Positions 11,334 through 23,405 of a DNA stretch of 64,000 bases are shown piece after piece; within the stretch, counting starts at the first letter, position 1; every line of letters begins with the position of its first letter. Origin of the DNA: Cyanoderma ruficeps (lineage: Eukaryota; Chordata; Aves; Passeriformes; Timaliidae); NCBI GenBank assembly GCA_008694505.1, contig VZDJ01007754.1, positions 47,829,509 to 47,893,508 of the forward strand, given 5' to 3'. A program made the position numbers and the translations under genes. The notes below the pieces were generated by a model. That model did no database searches. It was given only the letters and a program-made list of their open reading frames with translations, and was not told the DNA's origin.

Positions 11334-14300
11334 GGGTTTGGTTTTTTTTTCCTCTCCTAAGGGACCAGAGGAATTTTCTCCCCATGTGCCTCTCCAGTAA
11401 TTTTTGTTCTTCTTTGCTCAGTACTTAAATAGAAACAAGATTTCTGAGCTCGCTGACAGGATGAAATGAAACTCCTTTCCAAGGCTTTCTGTGGGCCAGA
11501 GGAGCTCTCAAGGGTTCAGAAAGAACCTATATAACCTATGTTTGGGTAGAAATAACTTCCAGCTGGGCAAAAAGGACTGGGTTGCTGTTTTATTGATTGT
11601 TTCACTTCATTCTCCTGGAATCCTCTCTCCTCTGTAGGATTTCTCAGCACAAGGGGGTTTCACTACTTCCCAAATCATAGAAGGGTGAAATTCTGGTGCT
11701 TAGGGCTGGGTGAGTTGCACCAGTGGTGTGCCAGGGCTCAAAAACCTCTCCTTCACCACGTCTGGAGGTCGTGCACTGGCACTGATTTGGTGGTTCAGCT
11801 GTGAAAACAGGCCCAGGTTGGGCACAGTCAACTTTGGAGACCTTCAGCTGAGAGCAATAAGCAACAAAATTTTCTTTGAATCCACCCCAAACCTGATTGG
11901 AAGTATGAAAACCTGAAGTTACGGCTTAAACTTTTAAAAATTCCTAATATTTCTTAAAAAGAAATGTTTGTCAGATGAATTTTTCATGGAATCACCTGAT
12001 CCAAGGGCTCTGAGCTTCCTGTAAGCTAGTGCAGTTCTCACATATGCAGGTCAGGTAGTAACTAATGGAAATTAAACATGAATGCAGAGACAAACCGAAG
12101 CTTCTGCTTCATGAATTTTATTTTCTGCTTTTGTAGCCTGTTCTTTTCTGGTGGCGGCTGGTTAGCAATTAAAATGTGATTAGCATATAATGGTAACTGC
12201 TAATGTGGAAGCATTGAAATCCTTTGTCCCAGTGATTGCTTTCTCATTAGCAGCGTGAATTATGGGGTGCTGTAGCTGCTAGCCAAACTTGGGAGCCGTG
12301 AGACACTCAAGTTTCCTTTGAAATCATGGAAATCGGTGGTGTCTGTCACAAGATTTAGATTTGTAGAAGGAATATTTTGCAGGGACTAGCAAGAAGTCAC
12401 TAGAAAGGAGAAGCAAAAATGATTTCCATACTTCTGATGGTACAAGGCTGTTCAACTCCATAAGGAATAATATTCCAGTTAAAAAAAGAAAAATCTTTTT
12501 TTTTTCTGATCTCCAGAAATCCTGCAAATTCCAGACATTGGATAGCCTTGGTTGCTGAACTTCCATAAAGTCAATGAAGCACCATCCAAATGGAATAGTT
12601 GGTGGGGTCCTACTTCTACAAAAGAGATGGAAGTATTAGCATTGCTATACAAATAAATGTAACACTTCATTTGGAGCATTTTCCTCTTGGATGGTCATCC
12701 CCAGGGATAAATTCACTCTGGGATAAGTGTAGAGAAGGCTGGCTGAGAGGAATCAGGGATAAAGAGAATTTCTCAGGAAGCAATGCTGAAAAGATTGGTT
12801 CAACTCGTTGGAATAAATATATCAGGGAAATACCATGGCCTTCTCTAAGGAAAATAATATAAAATATCAGAGAGGGTGAAAAGCTGTTAAAGATAAAGGA
12901 AAACATCGATACCAATTGATCCCAAACACATTTAGCCTGGAAAATGGAAGAAAGCTTCCAGGCATCAGTAGAAACTAAGCTCTGAAACTGCCTTTCAGGA
13001 GAGAGCAGTCTGGGTACAGAAGAGACCTGTGTGATGCTTCTTGGGTCTATAAAAATCTTTACACCTTGGTTTCCTACTAAAGCAGAAATCAGTGGTGGTT
13101 CGTGGAAGAAAATCCCTTCACCTTCCACTTTCTCCTCCAAATAAACCTTAAAGGACTCCTGTGTGACCTGAATGGAAGTGCACAGTAAGGTGACCAAAGG
13201 CATTGCAGGTTAAATAGCACATTTTCTTTATTTTAACTGCAAGGAAGAACATGGTAAAGTTCAAGAGTTAATTTACTATTTGAAGTGACGAAATATTTGG
13301 AAACTCGGTACATGTAGATTACATCGTTAATTAATGAGTGAAGTCTACAGCTAGTGCAAATTTAGGAATTGACTTAAATGTTTCCACCTTGAGGTGGCTT
13401 TTTGAAGGAATTACTGACATGGATTATAGCTTTGTGTGCTAATAAACCCCCAAGTTATTAATCAGGCAATTTCAATATTTAACTATGATTTCCCAGTTAG
13501 GTATTTTGCTCTTTGTCATGATTATTTCCCCCCTTTTCCTTGGCCACATGAAACCCTCATTTGAAATAGGAAATAATTTTTTATGTCCTAGAAAAAATAC
13601 AATTTAAAATTTCTTCTCTCATCCTGCAATCAGGTGCCGATAGGATATATATCTGAAACTACCCTGGCTTGACATGTGCCTGTCATCCCAAGTTTTCCCC
13701 ACACAACATTTGAAGAAGTTACTGAATTATCCATGGTTTCTAAATTAAATAACATTTTGAAGCACACATTTAAAAGTGAACCATTCAGACGGGTTCGGAA
13801 CACCTTTTCTTTCAGAACACCTTTTTTTGTTTTTTAAGGGGAAAAAAGAGATTAATCTATACATTTACAAATCATTTTATTCCAGTGAAATACCATTTTC
13901 GCTGCACACGTGCTAACTGGCTCTGTCTGTATCAGTGAACAACTCACGTTCCTCAAATAGTTCTGCCTTTTTTATTGTCTGGGCCATCTGCTGTGCTGTG
14001 AGCAGCTACTATTTTGAGCCTTTTCCCTTTAAGTACAACTTTCAGATTAAATAAAGCCTTTGTAAAAGCTGAAATTATTGCCAAAGCATGCTCAGCAGTG
14101 TTGATGTGCTTTTGTGGTGGTTTTGGGGGTTTTTTTTTAAAGCCTTTTTTAAAAATTTCAGGCAGTAATGGTAGCACATCCCTTCCAATGATAACAGCGA
14201 GGACAGGATGATGTAATCCTGAACTCACTCTGAGGATGAATTTCAACAAGCTGGTTACAAATCTTATGCTGAAAAAAAAAATAGCTGAAAATAATAAAGC

Positions 14301-14514
14301 AAAACGTGGAAAAGTGCTGTGAAAACCTCTCGAGGAGTCCAATTATTTGTGGCATCATTAACATAACAAAGCAAAAGCAGAGAAATTAAGGTTGGCACAG
14401 CAATTGTCACACATTTCTACTGGCATTGGGGCATTTGAGGCCTCCTGGCCTTCCCCACACCAAAGAAATTGTCTGTCATGAAGGTCTTTGAGGGATGATG
14501 GTGAATGCAGCACC
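11334..14514. other. Repeat-poor intronic stretch with one long open frame
   Basis: I recognise no repeat here. It contains a cluster of homeodomain-like TAAT and ATTAGC words at about 12150-12290 and a 178-codon open frame on the minus strand at 12667-13203. That frame has no family I recognise and no obvious signal or domain, and I do not call it a gene. Confidence 0.5.
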
Positions 14515-14640
14515 TCTGCTGTCAGGGAAGGCTGAGAGAATTGGGATTGCTCAGCCTGGAGAGGAGAAGCTTTGGGGTGACCTCAGTGTGGTCTTGCAGG
14601 GCCTGAAGGAGCTACAAGAAAGATGGAGAGAGAATATTGA
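14515..14640 (+). mobile_element. CR1 LINE internal fragment
   Basis: AAGGCTGAGAGAATTGGG, GCTCAGCCTGGAGAGGAGAA, GGGGTGACCTCAGTGTGG and GCAGGGCCTGAAGGAGCTAC match the CR1 region upstream of the 3' UTR. The 3' end is missing. Confidence 0.85.
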
Positions 14641-15182
14641 CATTTTATAGATGCAGTGACATTGATCACAACAGGTCCATTTAGCCAAAAGAGGAAATAT
14701 ATTGAAAGGAAGGAGAGAATTCAAGCCTGTAACGTGAGTGAGTTAAATTTCAGGTTTAATGTTTTGTTTTAGTTCAAAACTATAAGCAAGTAACTGGATT
14801 CAGCTGTGATAAAATGTCATTTCCTAATTCCCACTCTGGTAACCAGACAATTTTTTTTATTTCAAACACATTTGACTGAACTGCAATTGTTGCAGTAATG
14901 CCAGTGACACTTGAGAACTGACATTTAAGGTGCTTTCTATACTTGTTTCAGCTTATAACTTGCTGTAGCATAACCCCCAAATTTTACTTCTCAGATTTTA
15001 TTCCTTAATTCAAGTGTAGGACTCTTGATTTTTGCTGTTCCTTGTTGTTTATTCTGTCTGTGGGGCACTTGAAATTGGGGGTAACAGCAGAGCCTCTGCT
15101 CTTCCCCTTTCCTTTGCACTTCCCAGTTGCACCCAGAGGCAAAGAGGGAAAACCTGCAAAAAATATGAGTTGTCTCTGGTGC

Positions 15183-15247
15183 GGATTGTGTTGGGACTTG
15201 ATGGTCTTGGAGGTCTTTCCAACCTTAATGATTCCATGATCTCATAG
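15183..15247 (+). mobile_element. CR1 LINE 3'-end remnant
   Basis: GTTGGGACTTGATGGTCTTGG, GGTCTTTCCAACCTTAATG and ATTCCATGATCTCAT are the last 60 bp of CR1. The 14641-15182 interval and 15248-17739 show no named repeat. Confidence 0.8.
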
Positions 15248-17739
15248 TGCAACTGAAGCAGTGTGAAGGCTGTGGTACAACTCTCGTGACAGGGCTTTTT
15301 TTTCTGAGAGGATACATCTGGATACGAATTTGGAAGTCAAATAAATCTTGGCTTTCGATTTTTAGCTAATATTCTGTGATAAAGATGCCATGGCATAAGC
15401 AGAAGTTCTGAGCGTGAAACCGAGGAGAATGTTCTCATTCTCCTGCTCACCCTTGGAAATGCAGCAATGCTTGTAAGCAGAAGAAATGCTGACTGTAAAT
15501 CACATTTATGGTTAATGCCCAACCCAGGGGTAAAATGATGTCAGCAGAATTGTTTTAATGAAAAGTGCTCTTTCTTCTCTGCGAGGATTTTATTTTATTA
15601 CAGGTTCCCCTCAGATTTCTTCAGTACATATGTATGTGTTGATTGTCTTCCATTTGATGCATTATTCTAAAACTCAGAGAAATACTGCCTGTAAATTGAG
15701 TATATCAAGCAGTTCTTCGCTCGCTTGAAAACTCGAAGATTAAAACTGTGAATTACCTAAATAATATCAACTAATGCTTCTTTGAGCTGTCTATGGGCTC
15801 TGAAACACAGTGTTAATTTATCCCTTACTACTTGAAAACTTAATGCATTGTGTCTTGGTTTATTTGCCCCACTTGTGAAATTGTCTTTGAATGTTTTGCA
15901 AATAAAATGCTCTGTCATTGCAATTTCAGTGTTTTAGTGATGCACAGAAACTTAATGGAATTTTATCTATTTTCTTGATTTATAAGAAAAAAAAAACCAA
16001 ACAAAAGGGCAAAATATACCAACCAATGTGCTACCCAGCAAATCTGTTTTTAACATACATGTAAGTTAAACTACTTTAGTATTTGCCATTAACATGGTGG
16101 AAATTAGTGCAACAAATTCACTGAGTGTGGGGTTTTTTGGAGTACCTCAGCTCTTTTAGTGCTGTTCTCTTCCTACTCTCCTGTGAAACTGTTGTTGCCA
16201 CTGTTGTCCCACCTGCACCTGAACGTAGCAATGCACCTTTTTTCTTCCAAAAACCTGCCTCTCTTAGCACTTCATCTGCTTGAAGCCCTCAGCAGGAGTG
16301 GTGCATGTCAGGATGTGAGGAAGGAAATCAACACTTGTGCTCTAAGTGGAGCTGTTGGGTTTCTCCATGGCTCCTAAATACTCGTGTTTCCAGACCTACA
16401 CTCCATGTGAACCGTGGAACCTCAGCCAAAGCAGAGCCTGGCCAGAGCACAGCCACGAGCTTCTCTCATTTTGGCTGAAACTGTTAGGGACTAATTGGAG
16501 GGATTAAACTCCTCATCCAACGGCTTTGCATTTTGTGACGGTCACTGACTTCTTGATTTTTGCATCAGTTCCAGCTACTTCAGCTTTCTCAAATGCTTCA
16601 GTGTTTAATTTTAAAGATATCCTGGCAGAGGGAGCCCTTCTTCCAGATGACGACTTGAAAATCATGATGATTTTATTGGCATTGCTAATGCTAGCTATGG
16701 TGTAAAATACTGACAATTATCGCCGGCTTCTTGCAAATTATGTTTTGTCCCATCTATGTGCATCACACTTTAGCAAGCAGTTAAGGTCTTCAAAACCAGG
16801 TTATTAGGTATTTTCTGTGCATGGCTTTGACTGCGAGAGAAATTTGACAGAGGGGGATGCTGGGGCTGTACAGCAGAAAGAGGGAGCCCTTCATAGTCTC
16901 CTTTTCTCATGTGATCTGTGAGTTTTCAGTTTTCCTTTCCGTTTGGCTTTCGGTTTTGAAAGACAATACACAGATGATATCGATGTAAATAGCACTGAGT
17001 GGATCTTGACAGCTTTATTATGGCTATTATGTTACGGTACATTAAGTTTTTAATGAAATAAAATATGGCAGATTGCCAAATTATGTGATGATAATTTCAG
17101 GAAGCTGTAAACAGGTTCCTCAGTAGTTCATAATTGCTGCAGGTAATTTAACATTCAGGAAACTTCCACCCACTGATAGTAATTAAGATTGTGTTTTGGC
17201 TACGTGCATTGATTATGAGTATCTGATCAAGAGAATCTCTTTTTTTTTTTTTCCTTTCATGTGGTATTTCACACTTAGCATTTTGCCCTGCTGGCAGCAA
17301 ATCTTCCCTTTTTATTTCACATCATGGAATGCATCAGTGGAAAATACTGTAACAATATGTAAGCTACCTGTGAATAACCTCCCTGCTGGACTTCCAGTGT
17401 CAGAGAAAGCTCAGCTTCTGCCTGCAATGAAAATTTCCATTACAGGGCTGCCTGGTGGAAAGGACACCTTTCAGCTCCAGTTTGGCCAACACAAAGCCCT
17501 CAGCGTTTCTAAATCTTGCATTAAGGCTATGTGGGAGAAAAAAATCACCCAGCAGGGGTGAGGGGATACTGTCAAAATAACCAGGAAATGCAGGAATTTC
17601 CTACCTGCCACGGGGCCTGTGGGAGAGCTGGCTGCAAGAGCCTGGCAGCAAAGTCCAGGGAGAACATCCCTGAGGATGCTTTGAGGTCGCTGGCAGCAGG
17701 GAAACTGAGGCAGGCTTGAGGCTGAGGAATGACATATCT

Positions 17740-18210
17740 GAGCCCCCAGATCGAGGCCCAGGAATCTCAGCATCATTAGCATGAGGGGAATCCTGCCCGA
17801 CCCAGCTGGGGAAGGGGGTGACTGGGTTATCCCAGCCGAGCATCCTCTGCCTCCCGGACTTGTGCCACTCTCCGGCAGAAACGGCGCTGCCGCGTTGCCA
17901 CGGCAACGGCAGGGACCTGTCAACACCTCTCCCCCCTAATAGTGACAAATGGTACTTATTACATCAGCACTAATTTCATCTGATCCCTTTCAGATGAAGA
18001 TACTTAGTTCTTGCTGATCAAATTGTGTCGCTGTAATTACTGAGAACAGACCTTATTAAATGACAGTGCTCCTTACTCATTGCCTCGTCTCGTGCCGGAG
18101 CTTATCACTTTCCCTCTTTCCCGATTTTTGGTGCTGCTCCTGGCTGCCCCCGGGGCACGCTCCCTATCCCAAGGCGGTGGTGTTTGGCTTCGTTCAGGGA
18201 TAGTTTATGG
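17740..18210. promoter_or_regulatory. Candidate intronic enhancer: CpG-rich patch
   Basis: Unlike the AT-rich, CpG-depleted surroundings, this 470 bp keeps many CpG dinucleotides (for example GGCGCTGCCGCG and CCCCCGGGGCACGC). It contains a near-palindromic RFX-type site at 17894-17907 and an inverted pair of E-boxes at 17975-17998. It shows no repeat signature. Regulatory function is inference from sequence only, and comparison with other birds would be decisive. Confidence 0.35.
17894..17907. promoter_or_regulatory. Near-palindromic RFX X-box motif
   Basis: GTTGCCACGGCAAC fits the RFX consensus GTNRCC-N(0-3)-RGYAAC on both half sites, with a 2-bp spacer. RFX factors act in ciliated and neural cells. 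Occupancy is unknown. Confidence 0.55.
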
Positions 18211-18744
18211 GATGGGGAGGAAGCTGCATCTGGTTTCCTTATTTTAACATACGTGAAAGAATTCAAGGCCTTCAGAGCACGTGAAGCAAAGCTGTGAAAT
18301 GTGAGTGGAACTGCACAGCCCTTGCTACAAAAAAAAACAAAACCCAAACCCATCAAAATAAACCCAAAGAAAAGAGTAAAATTGTCTATTTGTTTGTGGA
18401 AATTAGTCTTACTTCAGGTTAGGCTAACTGCATCCTTTGGAGGGCACATGGCTGCAGTTATCTTCTTATGGCGCTGCTTGATATTTCAGGTTTAATGAAA
18501 GACCTTGCACAAGTGCAGAGAAATAATTACAGGAAATCATCTAGGGAGGAGGAAATTAGACTGGAAATGCAGAGGATGCAAAGCATTTTCTGCCACTGAC
18601 CTGCAGGCTGATGTTGGGTGTATTGTTTTCCTCCACAGCTCAGAAAAACACACAGAGCTCTCCCAGTGTGGGAAGTCCTCGTGCAGTGAAGATGGTGATT
18701 TTCAGGGCATTGAGAAGCTTCAGTCTCATACTAGAGAGTCAGAA

Positions 18745-19160
18745 ATATGAAGGAGGGGCTGAGAGAGCTAAAGGGGCTGAGCTTGGAAAAAGGAGGCTCA
18801 GGGGGGACCTTGTGGCTCTGCACAAGTCCCTGCCAGGAGGGGACAGCCGGGGGGGTCGGGCTCTGCTCCCAGGGAACAGGGACAGGAGGAGAGGGAACGG
18901 CCTCAGGCTGGGCCAGGGGAGGCTCAGCTTGAACAGCAGCAGGAATTTCCCCATGGAAAGGGTGCTCAGGCCTTGGCAGGGGCTGCCCAGGGAGGTTTGG
19001 AGTGCCCATCCCTGGAGGTGTCTGAGGAAGGGCTGGAGGTGGCACTCAGAGCTCTGGGCTGGGGACAAGGTGGGGATCAGGCACAGGTTGAACTCGATGG
19101 TCCTGCACATCTTTTCCAACCTCAGTGATTCTGAAATTTCATTCTTTGATTCTGTGACCC
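18745..19160 (+). mobile_element. CR1 LINE 3' fragment (about 415 bp)
   Basis: A well-preserved sense CR1: GCTCAGGGGGGACCTTGTGG, CCAGGGAACAGGGACAGG, CAGCAGGAATTTCCCCATGG, CCAGGGAGGTTTGGAGTGCC, CTCAGAGCTCTGGGCTGGGG and TCCAACCTCAGTGATTCTG. The long open frames across it (up to 254 codons) arise from its GC-richness and do not encode reverse transcriptase motifs. Positions 18211-18744 show nothing named. Confidence 0.93.
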
Positions 19161-22100
19161 AGACCCCCTTATCACAAACAAATGCAATGAAATGTGCTTT
19201 GCCCCAGAAGATGTTTGAATTTAAATTGGCTTTATGGTTTTCCTGCTCTGCCTGGCGGTGTCTGGTGAAATCATTTCTTTCTAGCTCGCAGGTGTGTTTG
19301 ATTTTTGCTGAAGTTGGGGTGCCAGGTTTTCATTTGATGCCCTTCCGCGTGAGAATAAACGGAGCAGTGAATTGAAGGATGGTCTTTTGTTGTCAAATAA
19401 CCAAACTGGCAGGAAAGGGAAGTTCAGTTGGATCCAAGTTAGCACTCAAGCTCTCACACTCTTTTGAAAAAGGATTACTCTGAAAAATAGTGTGACAAGT
19501 GGCACAGCAAGTCACAGGGCAAAGAGAATTTTAAATCAAGGCGTCCTTCATTTCTGTCATTGTTTTATAAAGGAGAATGACTTATCTTCAATAGATGGCA
19601 CATGACTGTGTATGTGCAAGTATGATTTTGCAAATTAGCATTATACAAAAAATTCAAGATTGCTATTGATATTATTTCTTGGTCATCCCATTAATTGACC
19701 ACGTAATTCAAGACTTCTTGGTTTTTCAAGCCTACAGAACTCTGAATATCTCCTTAAGGGATAATAATATTAGTTTGTTATTATGTAATAAACAAAGGAT
19801 AACAAATCTATTCCCCCCATCATCAGAAAAAGCAGAGCAAGTCATTAAAATTGTGGTAACCAGTTTATGTCCCCGCTAGCAAGTGGGAGATGCCAGAGCA
19901 ATTCCTTCCCAGGGTGTAGATAATTCTATTGTTGCTTATTTCAACTTTTGTCAGAGACCTTTTAGCCAAGTTATAGTTTGGGACAGTTGGAAAATGTTTA
20001 GTTGGTCTCAGGATAGTGAATTATCTGTGTCTTATTCCCATGTAAAGTTTAAAGGGTTATGTTGTCTGGTGGTTTTGTTTTTGTTTTTGTTTTAATTTAC
20101 ATTGGGATTAGGTCTTTTCCTAGAATGAGAATAGAATAGACTTTGTGAGCCCATGTTGACTGTGCCTGATGATTGCTTTATTTTTTAACTGTCGTGTGTA
20201 AATTGAGTAAGGCAGAGAACTTGATTTTTCCAAATGTCTGGGAGGCAGAAGCAGCTGTATTTTGTATTAGGTCAACACTTGCAGAATTTTTATGTGGCTC
20301 ATTTTCATTCACGTTAAGGAAATTCTCTTGTAAGGGAGTGCACGGATATTCCAGATTGCTGAATAGCAAGCGTAGATTCCAGGGTTACCATGCAATTTTT
20401 TTTAATCTCCATTTAATTACTGGAACATAACTGGTGGTTTTTCAAGGCAATGACATTTGGTGTGTCCTCTGGGAAAACACAGCCACAAATCATCCCAACA
20501 CAAGAGTAGGTCAAATGGTAATAATCAAGTCATATTCATAACTCATTGGAAATAGACTATTCTGAAATTGCTACCTGATACAGAACTAATGCCTCATTAA
20601 TCAGGAATACATCAACCTGGGAACACTGGTTTTGTCAGCTGGAATTATGGACGAGGTTGCAGGGATTGCCAAGTGCAGCGCTGCATTTGGGTAGATACAG
20701 TTTTGTGCAGGCTTTCGTCATGGAAATGAATCTAAAATTATGCATAAACGTGTTGAGTGAGAAAGAAGCTCTGCAGCTTTACACACTCAGTGTAAACAGC
20801 CCAATAGATGTCTTAAACTACAGATAATACTTTTAAATGCATGTGGACTGGTAGTCCTGAAGTCATTTAGTTGGTTTGTGTTGCAATCCAGCTCTGAAAC
20901 CAGCTCTGAAATCACCTCTGAAGCCCCGCAAATATGAAACATGCCACTTATAAGTGTGTATTTCAACTTTAGGACCATTGTAAGCAAAATATTACAGCCT
21001 TTGCTTTTAAAATTTTGTTTTTGAAACAGGAAGATCATTCCAGCCGTTAGACAGTAAAATAGCAATTTCTTTCAATTGCTCATAAATTTTTTATGGATGG
21101 AAATATGGCATAGCAATGGATAAAACAGTATAAATAGTAGCTTGATCTTTTACAAAATGTAGCAATCAATTAATGAATCATTTCTTTTCAGTCCCAACAA
21201 CTAAATGTATTGTCTAGTTGTGCCATGTTAATGCTTCAGTCTTCCCACCAGTGAGGTGGCCTCAGGAATATTTGTACAAAAAAATTAAACCTTCTCTGAT
21301 TAAAAGATTAAACTTCTGAAATTCACACACCGTCCCATTTCTTATGTATTCCTGCTTAACTATTTGCTGTGCTAAGACTGTGAATTTTTTTCTGAGATTT
21401 TCAGCCTTGGTTGACTTTAAAGACAAAAATATTTTTGGGTAGAAGGAGGTAAAAGCAATTCATGCTACATGCCTTTAATGCTGCTTTTCAGCATACAATC
21501 TTTAAAACAGTTGTCCTACCTGACAGTCCTTCTGTGACACAAAAATAAGTGATTTTGGGGTACCAGTTCTAAAAAAATGTGATCCTTGGGTGTTTTAAGT
21601 GTTGTAGCGATGTTTTGTGGGGGTTTTTTTGTTGTTTGTTTGGTTGGTTTTTTAAATTTTTTTTGTTTGGTTGGTTTTTTGTTTTGGTAACAAATAAGTG
21701 AAAAATTACGGAGGGTTGTAAAAATTTAGACGACCTGCCAGCTTTCCTCTTCTCTTTCCCTGTGGTGGCATATGTCAATTTAATATGTGCTCTATGCACC
21801 TTCTCTTTATGGGAAGCGTTTCTGAGGAAAAGGCAGTAAGTTTGGCAAATATGTACTTTGTAAAATATATGTAGCTCAGTAAATGTAGCACTAAGGTAGC
21901 TTAAAAAAATGCAAAATCATATAAGAAATAGTTTTGAATATGCTGTCTATTGTCTGAGTGAACAAGGTGGCTGATCTGTCTGGGTTTTGCCCTTAATTTA
22001 TATTGCAACACATAATGAATTTTCTGTCATTTAATATGTATTGTAATACTGACAGAGAGTCAAAATGTTAAAAAGCAGTATTTTATGCCACAGGCAGGAT

Positions 22101-22479
22101 TAAAGGTATCCTATTGCTGAGGAACTAAAATCATTAATATTGCAACAGATTTTAACACTACTTCATAAAAGAAACTGCTGATTAAGCTTTTGCTGAAGGT
22201 CCTCAGCCTTTGTGATTTTTACAACACAGCTTTCAGGAGAATCTTCAGAGCAGGGAAATCTTTTGTTTCAGGCTCTGTGTTGCCTGTTTCATGCTCCATG
22301 GTGTGGTCCAGCTGTGATTGCTGCTCACATGAAGGGTTGGGTTTAAATAGGTGACTTCTCAAATACTAAATTTGGGGATTTGTATCTATCTACTGCTTAA
22401 TGTCAACACCTAACTCAGGTGTTGTAATTACAGGAGTGTCACTTGGGTCTGACACTAAGAAAGTTACAAATTGGAATTG
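19161..22479. other. Repeat-poor AT-rich intronic stretch
   Basis: No gene or named repeat is seen. The only structure is a low-complexity T/G-rich segment at about 21610-21690 built from GTTTGGTTGGTTTTTT-like words, and a short TTTTTG run near 20075-20093. Confidence 0.6.
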
Positions 22480-22564
22480 AGTGCATCGGGAAGAGCATTC
22501 CCAGCAGCTCAGGGGTGATCCTGCCCCTCTGCCCAGCCCTGGAGGCACCTCTGGGTGCTGTGCC
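22480..22564 (+). mobile_element. CR1 LINE fragment, left half split by an LTR
   Basis: The segment ending TCTGGGTGCTGTGCC is the CR1 motif that normally continues ...TGTCCAGCTCTGGATCCTCAGC. That continuation resumes at 23028, after the LTR. Confidence 0.75.
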
Positions 22565-23027
22565 TGATGCCTTGGGAAGGCTGACCTGGAACAGAGACTG
22601 GACAGAGCTGGAAAATAAAGCAGATATTTATTGAAAGACCTTCAAGGATACACCTTGGGCCGTGCAAGAGCCTGGCCAGGGCTACACCCAAGGTGGACCC
22701 AAAATGATCACAAAATGGCTGACCGGTCACAAGGTCTCACACTTTTATAAGTTTTGGTCTATTTGCATATTGGGTCCATTGCATAATTGTTCAATTACAG
22801 CTTTGGGTTGTGAAGTCTCATCCTTCTTGTTTTCCTTCTTCAGCCCACCGTTGTTTGTGGTTTTTGGGCCTGAAACTTGTACTCGTTGTCCTTGGTCTCC
22901 AGCAGGAAAAGGATTTGTTTTGTTTCCCTACTCTGTGAAGAGAGCTGACTGACAAGATGAGGCTCAGAACTGCACCCCTAGGCAGCACAGAATCTGAAAA
23001 ACATGAAAGCTAAAACTTAAGGCATCA
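22565..23027 (-). mobile_element. Solo LTR (TGATGCCTT family), antisense, copy 1
   Basis: A 463-bp element whose plus strand begins TGATGCCTTGGGAAGG and ends CTTAAGGCATCA, giving a 9-bp terminal inverted repeat and TG...CA ends. On the minus strand there is a TATAAAAG box (22744-22751 region) and an AATAAA signal. It interrupts a CR1 copy. Two further copies lie at 34059-34964 (+) and 53981-54440 (-). The 4-bp flanks TGCC and TGTC differ by one base. No internal retroviral sequence is present. Confidence 0.8.
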
Positions 23028-23405
23028 TGTCCAGCCCTGGATCCTCAGCACAGCAGGGCCAGGAGCTCCTGGAGCTGAGGAAGGGCCTGGAGCATCTCCG
23101 TGCACAGGAAAGGCTGAGGAAGTTGGGGCTGCTCAGCCTGGAGAGGAGCCCCAGTGAGAGGGGCCCTCAACCCTGGCTGTCCCTGTCTGTTCCAGGGTGT
23201 CCCTGGGTGTCCCTGTCTGTCCCTGTCTGTCCCTGGGTGTCCCTGTGTGCAGGGAGGGCAGAGCAGGCCCAGGCTCTGCTCCAGGCCCAGCAATGGCCCC
23301 AAGCCCAGCAATTCCCCTGCACAGGAGACACAACTTGTGCCCTGGGCAGTGCCCAGCCCTGAGCAGAGCCCAGAGGGGCTGGGGAGTCTCTCCCTGGGCA
23401 TATTT
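23028..23405 (+). mobile_element. CR1 LINE fragment, right half, with internal minisatellite
   Basis: TGTCCAGCCCTGGATCCTCA resumes the CR1 cut at 22564 and continues to GGGGCTGCTCAGCCTGGAG. From about 23174 to 23250 it expands into a short-period array of CCCTGTCTGTC and CCCTGGGTGTC words. Later GC-rich sequence up to about 23405 (CTGGGGAGTCTCTCCCTGGG) is probably CR1-derived. Confidence 0.75.

Noticed and set aside
18611..19375. 254-codon open frame, the longest in the window, on the plus strand
   Set aside because: It overlaps a CR1 3' fragment almost completely. The CR1 3' region is GC-rich and low in stops, and no reverse transcriptase or other motif is visible.
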